Shown in pieces: positions 7,602-15,475 of a stretch of DNA of 21,312 nt. The stretch covers positions 1 through 21,312 of the forward strand of contig JAYWIG010000012.1 in assembly GCA_043789035.1 (NCBI GenBank). The letters are read 5' to 3'. The stretch is from JAYWIG01 sp043789035. Lineage in GTDB: Bacteria > Pseudomonadota > Gammaproteobacteria > Burkholderiales > Burkholderiaceae_E. The notes beneath the pieces are model-generated. The model was not told the origin of the DNA and made no database searches. It saw only the letters and a list, made by a program, of their open reading frames with translations. The position numbers and the translations under genes are program-made. The number at the start of each line of letters is the position of its first letter. The stretch's first letter is position 1.

Positions 7602-9494
7602 ATGTACAAAGTGCAAGAGAATCAATCGAGTTTTGACCGGCCTAAACGTAGACCATTAAAGATTTACGCCTCCGATCCGATGACAGGTCGAAACTTAGGC
7701 AATCGTGCCCGGGTTGATGTTGAAAATGAAGATCTTAAGCCAGGCCCGTCAGGCCAAAGACTGATGGTCATCGACTACAACGCATGCACGGGTAAATTTT
7801 ATCCTCCCGTCAATTTAGACGACCATGCCCTGCTTATGCAAGGCGGCCTAGAGCCGAGTGAGTCCGACCCGCGCTTTCATCAGCAAATGGTTTATGCAGT
7901 TGCAATGAGAACCTTAGAGAATTTCGATAAAGCATTAGGCCGAAGAATATTTCTGAATAAGCGTGGCCGCCCATTGCGAATATTCCCTCATGCGTTCTAC
8001 GGTGCCAATGCGTATTTTGACGAAAAGTTGCACGCCATTTTGTTCGGATACTTTCGTGCCGACGAATCGAACCCTGGCGAAAATCTACCTGGCCAAACGG
8101 TATTTACATGCTTGTCGCACGACATCATTGCTCACGAAATGACCCACGCTATCGTGAACCGACTGCGCCGAAATTTTCTTGAACCCTCCAACCAAGATGT
8201 ACTTGCTTTTCACGAAGGTTTTTCAGACATCGTAGCTTTGTTCCAGCATTTCTCATTTATCGATGTAGTAAAAGCACAAATCCAAAAGACCGGCTACGAT
8301 TTACGGTCCGCTGCAAGCCTCTTGGGATTAGCACAGCAATTCGGTCATGCTACAGCCAGTGGCGGCGCTTTGCGGTCCGCGCTCGGAGACCCAGACCTAC
8401 GACTCACTGACGACATTAACGAACCACACAAACGTGGCGCGATATTGGTCGCGGCCGTATTTGACGCATTTATTATGGTCTATGAGCGCAGAACCAGTGA
8501 CTTAGCGAGGTTGATAGGCCTACAAGAAGGCGATCCAAAACCCTTACATCCTGATATGGTCAACCGCCTCTCAAATGAGGCCGTGCGAATCGCCCAATCC
8601 ATGCTTACGATGTGTATTCGCGCATTCGACTATATGCCACCAGTCGACGTTACCTTTGGGGATTTTTTGCGCGCGATGGTAACTGCTGATACCGAAATGT
8701 CACCGGACGATGAGACAGGTCAGAGAGCGGCTCTGATTGAAGGATTTAGACTGCGAGGTATTTACCCCGTAGGTGTGCAGTCTCTAGCGCAGGAATCGTT
8801 AGTATGGTCGCCTGCCGATTCGAGCTTACCTCCGCTGCGTTGGGAGCCAACAGAGTTGCTTGATGTCATAGTCGACGCTGCTAGCCAAGTAAGTTCAAGC
8901 TCCATACCGCATCAATATAAAGAGTTTACGAGATACTCAAAGTCAAGAAACAATTCATCGGGCTTATCTCCTTCAGCAGAACAGTACGATGCACCTTCGA
9001 CAGATTCATCGGATTCTTACGACGAAAGTTCGAACCCCCTAAGTGAACTGGCTCAAGAGTTACACCGCTACGCTAAAAGCCACGCAGATAAGCTCGGGTT
9101 AAATTCGAACTATCCAATTCGCGCGCTTGGTGTGCACCCTGTTTTTAGGGTGGCACCTAACGGACGATTAGTCATAGAACTTATCGCGCAAGTTGATCAA
9201 AAAATGCCACCAACTCTAGAAAATAGCGATTATGGGGGCTTGTTACCTCGCGGGGGCACGACACTAGTCATCGGTTTTGACGGTGGTGTGAAGTACGCAA
9301 TTTCGAAGCCTCTTCCCAATGAGAGTTTGCCTGAAGCAGTTAACAAAGATGCGCAAACTCGATTATTAAATCAAAGAAAGTTCCTCACCACCTCTGATTT
9401 AAGGGATGCGATGCTAGCCTACCTCGACCCCAGCGAGTTTTCTGAGCGCGCCCTGCTTCGGGCCAACATGTCTAACCTCCATTTTTCGAGGTGA
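7602..9494 (+). CDS. M4-like zinc metalloprotease (gluzincin), cytoplasmic or non-classically exported
   Basis: The protein has 630 aa from ATG 7602, which has GGAG 6 nt upstream; an in-frame TTG at 7590 overlaps that site and is unlikely. The catalytic motif H-E-M-T-H lies at residues 178-182 in DIIAHEMTHAIVNRL, and 23 residues after the second His comes HEGFSDI with Glu205, matching the NExxSD-type third ligand of thermolysin-like gluzincins. The N-terminal 120 residues resemble no prepropeptide known to me, and there is no signal peptide. After the catalytic half there is a Ser-rich linker (about 435-490) and a C-terminal domain of about 140 residues with no recognised fold. The next gene begins 3 bp after the stop, so this is the first gene of an operon with the MBL hydrolase. 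The peptidase assignment is motif-based; substrate unknown. Confidence 0.82.
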   Translation: MYKVQENQSSFDRPKRRPLKIYASDPMTGRNLGNRARVDVENEDLKPGPSGQRLMVIDYNACTGKFYPPVNLDDHALLMQGGLEPSESDPRFHQQMVYAVAMRTLENFDKALGRRIFLNKRGRPLRIFPHAFYGANAYFDEKLHAILFGYFRADESNPGENLPGQTVFTCLSHDIIAHEMTHAIVNRLRRNFLEPSNQDVLAFHEGFSDIVALFQHFSFIDVVKAQIQKTGYDLRSAASLLGLAQQFGHATASGGALRSALGDPDLRLTDDINEPHKRGAILVAAVFDAFIMVYERRTSDLARLIGLQEGDPKPLHPDMVNRLSNEAVRIAQSMLTMCIRAFDYMPPVDVTFGDFLRAMVTADTEMSPDDETGQRAALIEGFRLRGIYPVGVQSLAQESLVWSPADSSLPPLRWEPTELLDVIVDAASQVSSSSIPHQYKEFTRYSKSRNNSSGLSPSAEQYDAPSTDSSDSYDESSNPLSELAQELHRYAKSHADKLGLNSNYPIRALGVHPVFRVAPNGRLVIELIAQVDQKMPPTLENSDYGGLLPRGGTTLVIGFDGGVKYAISKPLPNESLPEAVNKDAQTRLLNQRKFLTTSDLRDAMLAYLDPSEFSERALLRANMSNLHFSR

Positions 9495-9497
9495 GCG

Positions 9498-10727
9498 GTG
9501 GAGAAAAACGTTTTAGTCAGAATGTACAACGTTGGTTTTGGCGACTGTTTTTTAGTCGAATTTCCAAATCTCACCGACGGAGTGTCAAGAGTGCTCATCG
9601 ACTGCGGCTCGATTGCAGCGGGTCCGTTTTCAATCGCAGATGTAGCAGAAAGAGTAATCAGTGACTGCACGGATACAGACGCCGTCGCAAGGATAGATGT
9701 CATTGTTTGTACCCACCGACATGCAGATCATGTAAGCGGCTTTGCAAAGCCCGCTTGGAAAGATGTTGAGGTCAAAGAAGTATGGTTTCCTTGGACCGAA
9801 GACCCGACTGATGAAGCTGCACAAGAAATTCGTGAAACGCAAAGCCGCTTAGCCCTCGCCTTACATGCAAGGTGGACCGATGGCAACGAAGCTACGCAAA
9901 ATGAAAATTCTGGCTGGTTAGCGCTTGCAGTCAATGCTCTAAGCAACAACAAGGCAATGACGATGCTACACGAGGGTTTAAGAAGCAAACCAAAAAGAAA
10001 ATTTCTTTCGAGTGACGGCAATCCCAAAGAGATCAAGACGACTGCACTGCCGGGCGTTACGCCATTCGTACTTGGTCCTTCAAAATCAAAAGAAATTATT
10101 CGAGACATGAATCCACCCGCTGGCAAAACCTATCTACGTCAAGGAGGTTCGGCAAAAAAAGACGAAGCAATATTGGAACCATTCGCGTCGGATTGGCCGA
10201 TTGCAGAAGCGACTTTTCAAGCTCGCTCAGAATGGTCGCATCTCGTCGTGAGCAGGCAAGAAATGGAAGCGATGAACTTAGCTTCCTCAAGTTGGGATCC
10301 GGCCATTACGGTCGCTTTAGAAAGCGCAGTAAATGGTACGAGCTTAGTGTTAGCCTTTGAGATAGGTGACGCAGTGCTTTTCTTCCCTGGAGATGCTCAA
10401 TGGGGCACTTGGAACGAAATTCTTACCAAAAAACGTTCTGCCGATTTACTTAAAAGAGTAAGTTACTGGAAAGTCGGCCATCACGGTAGCCACAATGCTA
10501 CGCCGGCAGATTTTGTAGATCAATGGGTGCCACCGTCATGCTGCGCCATGATGTCTACAAAAAAGGGCAAATGGGCCTCTATTCCAAGAAAACCGCTCCT
10601 CGACGCCGTAGAGCAAAAAGGAATTGAATTAGCGCGTAGCGATGAACCAGCAAATGATGAGTACAGAAGATTTACAGTTTGGGACAGCGCTACAGTTGAA
10701 ACCCAGATACCGATTTCGTCCGCTTGA
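9498..10727 (+). CDS. MBL-fold metallohydrolase resembling the ComEC/Rec2 C-terminal domain
   Basis: The protein has 409 aa with a GTG start; a GAGGTGA ribosome site overlaps the metalloprotease stop. The start MEKNVLVRMYNVGFGDCFLVEF matches the ComEC-type opening (VGxGD), followed by LIDCG. Metal ligands are visible: THRHADH at 72-78 (HxHxDH), FPGDAQWGTW near 298 with the metal-binding Asp300, and VGHHGSHNATP near 327-337, the GHHGS block typical of ComEC-like MBL proteins. An insert of roughly 150 residues separates the first site from the later ones. Members act as nucleases or phosphodiesterases, and some sit in phage-defence or conflict operons. No transmembrane ComEC core is present, so a DNA-uptake role is not implied. 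Tight spacing to the metalloprotease suggests a joint function. Confidence 0.87.
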   Translation: MEKNVLVRMYNVGFGDCFLVEFPNLTDGVSRVLIDCGSIAAGPFSIADVAERVISDCTDTDAVARIDVIVCTHRHADHVSGFAKPAWKDVEVKEVWFPWTEDPTDEAAQEIRETQSRLALALHARWTDGNEATQNENSGWLALAVNALSNNKAMTMLHEGLRSKPKRKFLSSDGNPKEIKTTALPGVTPFVLGPSKSKEIIRDMNPPAGKTYLRQGGSAKKDEAILEPFASDWPIAEATFQARSEWSHLVVSRQEMEAMNLASSSWDPAITVALESAVNGTSLVLAFEIGDAVLFFPGDAQWGTWNEILTKKRSADLLKRVSYWKVGHHGSHNATPADFVDQWVPPSCCAMMSTKKGKWASIPRKPLLDAVEQKGIELARSDEPANDEYRRFTVWDSATVETQIPISSA

Positions 10728-10848
10728 TCACAAGCGGCCAAACTAGCAATACGCACTGCTATCGAAGTCGAAGACAGACGGTTGTAAAGCTCTTACTAAT
10801 TCACCAAAACCTTGCATGTCCAGAATGCCTTTTACATGAAAGTTTAAT

Positions 10849-11793
10849 ATGACAGAAACTCCAAAAGAGCAAAACTCGCAAGAAAAGCAATATGCCGAGA
10901 GAACGCTTCTGCAGCAGTCGATTGAAGATGCGAGAACACTCTTAGCGTTTGCCAGCAGTAATAGTGGCAAAACATCGATTACTGAATTAGATGGGTTTGA
11001 ATCAGCGATTCAGGGGGCGGCGACCCGGGACGCGCCTACAGAAGCGTTAGAAAAGTTTTGGACGCAATACCGAGGAGTTGTTGCTGCCCTACATCCAATA
11101 ACAGCTCAATCGATAAGAGCAACTCGAGGCCTACAAGCGAGGAGACTGTGGTCAGTTCGAGGCGGTTTAGCATTTGCATGCATTCTTGTGTTTCTCTCCA
11201 TCATTTCTATCCAAATAATCTCCGGTTACGGATCGGCTTATCGCCAAAGCCTAGATAAGAACACGAACGCCGCAAAAGAACTTCAAGGCAAAAAAATTCA
11301 AGAAACACTGCGATTTGACGAACGCAAGGGCACGTTAGAAATTTTGAAAAGTGGGCAAAAACCAGCTGCTGAAGAAGTCTCTAAACGTGAAAAGGCAATG
11401 GAAGAATCTCAAATTGTTTTAAAAACAATTCAAGAGGAACTAGTTTCCAATTCAAATGCTGTTGAAGCATCTATTGGTCTCTATCGGTCGTGGTATTCAT
11501 TTGAATGGTTACCGTACTCTTCAAAAAACAAAGAGTCCACAGGTTCTGCTCACGCGTCGGGTGTCAATGTTGAGAAACTTAAAGAAAATGGAGCACTACT
11601 TAAAGATGGCCTACAACGATTCGGGTTATCGATACTGATGGGCCTACTTGGTACTTTGGTCTACCTACTACGGAACATCGAATTCGAGGTTGCCTCTACT
11701 ACCTACAAGGGTGCTAAGGCATCAATGGTGTCAGTAATCGGCATATTGGAGCCACTTCGTAATCGGCATTTAGGAGCCAGTGGCAGTCTGTAA
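10849..11793 (+). pseudogene. N-terminal part of a coiled-coil membrane protein, interrupted by IS21-type insertion
   Basis: Residues 1-293 are native; the last 21 (VSVIG...ASGSL) are read from the IS left end. The native part has a soluble N-terminal region of about 100 residues, TM1 about 105-125, a charged likely coiled coil about 130-205 (KELQGKKIQETLRFDERKG and onward), a Trp/Tyr patch near 215-223, and TM2 about 258-274. Joining 10849-11728 to 14433-14629 restores one frame of 358 aa with two more TM segments. It follows the MBL gene after 121 bp and is probably co-transcribed with it. The ribosome site is weak (GAAAG). I do not recognise the family; the architecture suggests a membrane anchor or partner for the two upstream enzymes. 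Lost TM3 and TM4 make function in this strain unlikely. Confidence 0.85.
11724..11728. repeat. Left copy of 5-bp target-site duplication AATGG
   Basis: AATGG directly precedes the terminal TG of the IS and is repeated at 14428-14432 directly after the terminal CA. Removing the element and one copy restores the host reading frame. Confidence 0.93.
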
Positions 11794-11823
11794 AAGAGCA
11801 TCATTAGTTAAAAGTGGATGTTG

Positions 11824-12603
11824 CTATTGCTTGGTTTGTTTTGCAAGTGTTTTTTGTTTGGACTGTGGTGCCAGCTTCGGTGCTCTGAAGGACGTAGCGT
11901 CGAGGGTTAGGCAATAGGCGTTGTGCCGAAGGCGATCTAAAGTTGCCGCTGCCAAGAGGCGGTTAGCGGTAAACGCTTGATCCCATTCATCGAAGTCCAA
12001 GTTGCTTGTCACAATGGTGCTGGCAGTTTCGTAGCGCTCAGCAATGAGGTCATGTAAATCTTCATCTGCGGGTGTTCGTAGTGGTTTTAACCCGAAGTCA
12101 TCAATGATTAAAAGTGGCACGCGAGCGAGCGCCGTCAGCTTACGTTCGTAACCACCTGCCGCCTTTGCTGTGTGTAGACTCGTAGTGATTTGCGAGCAAG
12201 AACCGAAGATGACATCGATACCCTGACGAATAGCGCATTGACCGAGCGCTTGCGCCAGATGGCTTTTACCAGTGCCGCTTGGTCCCACAATTAATATCGG
12301 CGCTGCTTCGCTTAAGTAGCGACCAGCTGCTAACTCGTGAATCAGGGTTCTGTTGAGTTGGGGCAGCCGAGTAAAGTCAAACTCTTCCATTGTTTTAGTG
12401 CCCCGAAACTGCGCGCGGCGTACCCTGCTGGCAAAGCGGGTTTGTTCTCGGCGTGCCACTTCATCACCGACTAAGCAACTTAAGAAGTCTGTGTACGGCA
12501 TCTTGGCATCAATGGCTTGGCGGTTGCGGGCGTCGAGCGAATCCATAAAACCCGATAGACGAAGTTGTTTGAGTTGATGGGCTAGTTGTGGTGAAGGGTT
12601 CAT
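11824..12603 (-). CDS. istB: IS21-family helper ATPase IstB
   Basis: The protein has 259 aa, full length for IstB, the AAA+ ATPase that forms an oligomer on target DNA and stimulates the IstA transposase. Walker A is GPSGTGKSHLAQALG near 106-120; Walker B is LLIIDDFGL near 168. The IstB-typical opening (PQLAHQLKQLRLSGFMDSL) and the DnaC-like sensor region TIVTSNLDFDEWDQAF are present. It lies downstream of istA with a gap of about 90 bp rather than the overlap seen in many members. The stop is 95 bp inside the IS left end. Confidence 0.96.
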   Translation of the reverse strand: MNPSPQLAHQLKQLRLSGFMDSLDARNRQAIDAKMPYTDFLSCLVGDEVARREQTRFASRVRRAQFRGTKTMEEFDFTRLPQLNRTLIHELAAGRYLSEAAPILIVGPSGTGKSHLAQALGQCAIRQGIDVIFGSCSQITTSLHTAKAAGGYERKLTALARVPLLIIDDFGLKPLRTPADEDLHDLIAERYETASTIVTSNLDFDEWDQAFTANRLLAAATLDRLRHNAYCLTLDATSFRAPKLAPQSKQKTLAKQTKQ

Positions 12604-12692
12604 TGTTTAAAGTCTCTTTCTTAAGTTAAATGCTTTTGGCATGATTGCCGGTGGTAAAACAGAATAAAAGGGTTGTGTTGTGTTCGTCGCCA

Positions 12693-14249
12693 TCAATGAA
12701 CCGCGCCAAATAGGCTTGTGGCATCTCTTGCAAAGCGGGCTTTGCTGGCGTACGGGGTTTGCGCCGCTAAGTCGATATGCGTGTTGAGTGGTAGTTGGTC
12801 ATAGTTGCCGCGAAGAATGCTTTTGACGGTGCCATAAAAGATTGATCCGTGCGCTAATGCACGAGCACAGGCGGCTTCTAAGCGTGGCTTGCCGTAGGTG
12901 CCGCTCAACCGAAGAGTGTGTTGTGCTGCGCGCAGCCGCTCTAAAATCTGATCGTCGAGCAGTTGCGTGATCAAATCTTCACAGTACGGGCCAACCTCAG
13001 CGGCTTGAGCCACACACCAGCGCCTATCTTGACTAAAGAAGGCGGCAGCATTGGGTGGTAAATGGTCAGCGGTGGTTACTCGTTGGCCCGCTTTTAACGC
13101 TCGCGGATGCGTGCATAAATGCTGATACTCGTGGTAAATCGCCACCGAGCAATCGGTCAGTCGTAGCCACAGTCGCTGGCCCACCAACCTAAAGGGCACA
13201 GAGTAGTAGCCTTTGCCCACCATGACGTGGCAATCACGATGCACGGTTGCTTGACGCCATTCACCAATATCGGGTGCGATTGCTGGCAAGGGCGTCAGTG
13301 CCGGTTGTTCAAGCGCAAATAGGGTTAACGGCGCTTGTTTGGTCGTGCCATGTGTGCGCAAGCCTGCGGTTTGCAGAACCCAAGTTTTAGCTTGCGCATT
13401 AAGATCGGATAAATCTCGAAACTCACGCAACGGCAAGAAGTTCTTCTTCACATACTTCACGCCCGACTCGACAATGCCCTTTAGCTGAGGCTCTCTGGGT
13501 GGGCAAGCGTCGATCTTAAAACCGTACCCGAGGGCACACTCCCCGTAAGCCCGTTGTATGAGTGGGTCGCTATAACTGGCTTTGGTGATGGCGCACTTGG
13601 CGTTATCGATAATCACTCGATTAGGCACACCACCGAACCACTCGAAGGCCCGACGGTGGCACCCTAACCAAGTGGGGACTGATTGATCCCAGACAAATTC
13701 CACATACTGGTGACGGCTAAAACATAGCGTCATCACAAAGGCCCATGTTCGACGCTGCGTGCCATCCGGATGCAATAGAAACGGGCCAGCGCCGAAATCC
13801 ACTTGTGCCGCCTCTGCCGGTGCAAACATTAATCTGACGGTGGTGTCTGGCATTTGCGCAGCATGCAAATGTTGCAAAAAGCGGCACACCGACGCGTAGC
13901 TGCCTGTAAAGCCATGATCGCGAACCAGCGCCGCGTGAATCGTTGTGCCTTGTACGCCTTGGGCGTCCCAGGCTCGAATCTGCTCTCGCCAAGGCTCAGC
14001 ATGGCTAATGGTGCTGGACGAGCGCTTATGCCCCATAGCACCGTTGCAAAGCGCTTGTTCAATCGTGGCTTCATCGGGTAAGGGGCTAGATGAAACCAAC
14101 CAACCTTGGGCCTTAGCAACCCGGCGCAAAAGCGCCGCCTTGGGTCGCCCTAAAAGATTGGCCTTGGCGATTTGGCGATCCGTGTCGCCTAACCGTAGAC
14201 GAGCAATTACTTCTCGATATCGATACATCTCAATCCTTCGTCGCCCCAT
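12693..14249 (-). CDS. istA: IS21-family transposase IstA
   Basis: This DDE recombinase drives transposition together with IstB. The N-terminus carries an HTH (MYRYREVIARLRLGDTDRQIA), then an HTH/linker region, and the retroviral-integrase-type core shows the three acids in AQVDFGAGPF, VIIDNAKC and KGIVESGVKYVKK. A C-terminal beta domain follows (KGYYSVPFRLVGQRLWLRL). Starts: ATG 14249 (518 aa) has GGGAG about 5 nt upstream, and ATG 14228, seven codons later, has AAGGA 5 nt upstream; an ATG at 14270 has no clear site. IS21 itself is known to make two IstA forms, transposase and a slightly shorter cointegrase, from nearby starts, and this arrangement would allow the same. No frameshifts. Confidence 0.95.
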   Translation of the reverse strand: MGRRRIEMYRYREVIARLRLGDTDRQIAKANLLGRPKAALLRRVAKAQGWLVSSSPLPDEATIEQALCNGAMGHKRSSSTISHAEPWREQIRAWDAQGVQGTTIHAALVRDHGFTGSYASVCRFLQHLHAAQMPDTTVRLMFAPAEAAQVDFGAGPFLLHPDGTQRRTWAFVMTLCFSRHQYVEFVWDQSVPTWLGCHRRAFEWFGGVPNRVIIDNAKCAITKASYSDPLIQRAYGECALGYGFKIDACPPREPQLKGIVESGVKYVKKNFLPLREFRDLSDLNAQAKTWVLQTAGLRTHGTTKQAPLTLFALEQPALTPLPAIAPDIGEWRQATVHRDCHVMVGKGYYSVPFRLVGQRLWLRLTDCSVAIYHEYQHLCTHPRALKAGQRVTTADHLPPNAAAFFSQDRRWCVAQAAEVGPYCEDLITQLLDDQILERLRAAQHTLRLSGTYGKPRLEAACARALAHGSIFYGTVKSILRGNYDQLPLNTHIDLAAQTPYASKARFARDATSLFGAVH

Positions 14250-14330
14250 CTTGGCTCCCGGTGTGTGCAAAACACAAACGGTAAACCCTTCAGAAAACGA
14301 GCTGTTGAGATGCTCTAAACAAACTTCAAG

Positions 14331-14421
14331 TGGCTCCTAAATGCCGATTATCTGGCACCGAATCAACCTCTTGCACTGGCTCCTAAATGCCGATTATCAA
14401 GTGGCTCCTAAATGGCGATTA
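14331..14421 (-). repeat. Triple terminal repeat block at IS right end
   Basis: Three copies of TGGCTCCTAAATGCCGATTA lie at 14331-14350, 14377-14396 and 14402-14421; the last has one changed base. They are inverted relative to the left-end copies at 11735 and 11760. They are probable IstA binding sites. The innermost copy lies 46 bp from the middle one, off the 25-bp spacing of the outer pair. Confidence 0.9.
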
Positions 14422-14427
14422 GCGACA

Positions 14428-14629
14428 AATGGTCATCCGGTGTGTTCTTGGCATGATAGGCGGCATGTTTGGCACACTTTTCATGCCGACTGAGCTTACC
14501 AACACGATCGTGAAAGGCCTACCTGCAATGGGCTTTTCGTTTCTGGTAGGCTACTCTGTTGAGATATTTTTCTCGTTTCTTGATCGGTTTGTCGGGGCGT
14601 TTAAGCCCACAGGACCGAACACGAAATGA
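14428..14629 (+). pseudogene. C-terminal remnant of the IS-interrupted membrane protein
   Basis: After the duplicated AATGG, the frame from 14433 reads on from residue 293 of the upstream fragment: VIRCVLGMIGGMFGTLFMP (TM3), a short polar loop TELTNTIVKG, then LPAMGFSFLVGYSVEIFFSFL (TM4) and a polar tail ending PTGPNTK. An ATG made by the duplication itself (14429-14431) makes the piece look like a separate 66-aa ORF, but no ribosome site precedes it. It is best read as the displaced end of the gene that starts at 10849. Confidence 0.9.
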
Positions 14630-14669
14630 TAAACGCTAACTCAAGTTGAAACTTAAAGAGCGGTTCAGA

Positions 14670-14684
14670 TGTGAATACTTCACA
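14670..14684. promoter_or_regulatory. CRP-like palindrome upstream of the LuxR-type gene
   Basis: TGTGAATACTTCACA is a perfect dyad of 6-bp arms around 3 bases. Its TGTGA/TCACA half-sites equal the CRP consensus, but the spacer is 5 rather than 6 bases. It lies about 90 bp before the LuxR-type start, in a 144-bp intergenic region, and a Crp/Fnr-family regulator is encoded two genes downstream. A role in control by that regulator is inference. Confidence 0.45.
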
Positions 14685-14773
14685 AACGCAAAGTTAATAT
14701 CACCGAGCTTTTGCGCACTAAATTTTCTATCCTGCCTAATTCTTTCTTAAATGTATAAATCAGGATAAACAAT

Positions 14774-15469
14774 ATGTTCGCTATTCGATTTGCCACTGAC
14801 CTAGCCACCAATGTAGACAAATCAACTAACGGACAAGTAACTAAAGACGATGAATACAACGCCGCTCCAATATGGCTTAGAAGCCTTTTGAACGACGTCG
14901 GCTTCGGTGTCTTGATCCTGGATCAGGAACTGAAAATTTGTTTCAGCAACGATGATGCAAAGGTATCTCTTTTATCCATCGGTATCGATCAAGACGCGTT
15001 TGAAAGAATGCTCGCACCCAAGTATTCGATAAACAACGGCACTGGAAATCTCGCTAAATTCCTAACAAACGCTAGACAGGCATCGAAAGGCTTGCGAAAA
15101 CTTGTGATTTTTAGTGATCAATACAATCAAGTTGCCTTGGCAATGTCGCCTATATTGCTCGATGGTCGGCCATTTGAGTTCGGCGTTATGGTTTCAATGG
15201 AAAGAAAAGCCGTCTGTGAGACGAGCAGCCTTTGGGCGTACGGCAAAGTTCAGGGGCTTACACCAGGCGAACTTAAAGTATTGCAGCAGCTAGCAAACGG
15301 TGAAGAGCCAAAGCTGGTAGCGAAAAATTTAAAGATATCGGTAACAACTGTTCGCTCTCACATTCGATCGATGGTTAGCAAGACTGAATCATCTTGTATG
15401 CGTGGCCTGCTTATGAAAGTGGCAAAACTTCCACCAATCCGCATGACAAACAGTTACGCAAAGGACTAA
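14774..15469 (+). CDS. LuxR-family transcriptional regulator with a PAS-like N-terminal region
   Basis: The protein has 231 aa; AGGA lies 8 nt before the ATG. The C-terminal residues 161-215 form a LuxR/FixJ-type HTH: GLTPGELKVLQQLANGEEPKLVAKNLKISVTTVRSHI, with the conserved Leu-Thr-Pro-x-Glu start and the V-R-S-H recognition helix. Residues about 35-140 (LLNDVGFGVLILDQELKICFSND...AMSPILLDGRPFEFGVMVSM) look like a PAS-type sensory domain; no receiver Asp or autoinducer-binding Trp/Tyr pattern is visible, so this is neither a clear response regulator nor a LuxI-partner LuxR. It heads a three-gene run with two cyclic-nucleotide-binding proteins and follows the IS-damaged gene. Confidence 0.88.
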   Translation: MFAIRFATDLATNVDKSTNGQVTKDDEYNAAPIWLRSLLNDVGFGVLILDQELKICFSNDDAKVSLLSIGIDQDAFERMLAPKYSINNGTGNLAKFLTNARQASKGLRKLVIFSDQYNQVALAMSPILLDGRPFEFGVMVSMERKAVCETSSLWAYGKVQGLTPGELKVLQQLANGEEPKLVAKNLKISVTTVRSHIRSMVSKTESSCMRGLLMKVAKLPPIRMTNSYAKD

Positions 15470-15475
15470 TTGTCA

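Larger units (their letters stand above)
11729..14427 (-). mobile_element. Complete IS21-family insertion sequence (2699 bp)
   Basis: The element starts TGTCAGTAATCGG and ends CGATTAGCGACA, matching inverted ends with TG...CA termini. It carries istA and istB in tandem on the minus strand, as in IS21. Both ends carry a 20-bp internal repeat (consensus TAATCGGCATTTAGGAGCCA): two copies at the left, 11735-11754 and 11760-11779, and three inverted copies at the right, 14402-14421, 14377-14396 and 14331-14350. The outermost copies lie 6 bp from each tip, and the first two at each end are spaced 25 bp. Multiple terminal repeats of this kind are an IS21 hallmark. A 5-bp AATGG duplication flanks it. 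Both genes are open, so it looks competent and recent. Confidence 0.96.

Noticed and set aside
9498..10727. DNA-uptake protein ComEC
   Set aside because: Only the MBL domain is present; there is no competence membrane core and no competence genes nearby.
14329..14421. CRISPR-like array of three repeats
   Set aside because: The copies have unequal spacing, no spacers of typical length, and match inverted copies at the other end of the IS; they are transposon end repeats.
14429..14629. Independent 66-aa membrane protein gene
   Set aside because: Its ATG is created by the target duplication AATGG, it has no ribosome site, and its frame continues the gene broken at 11728.
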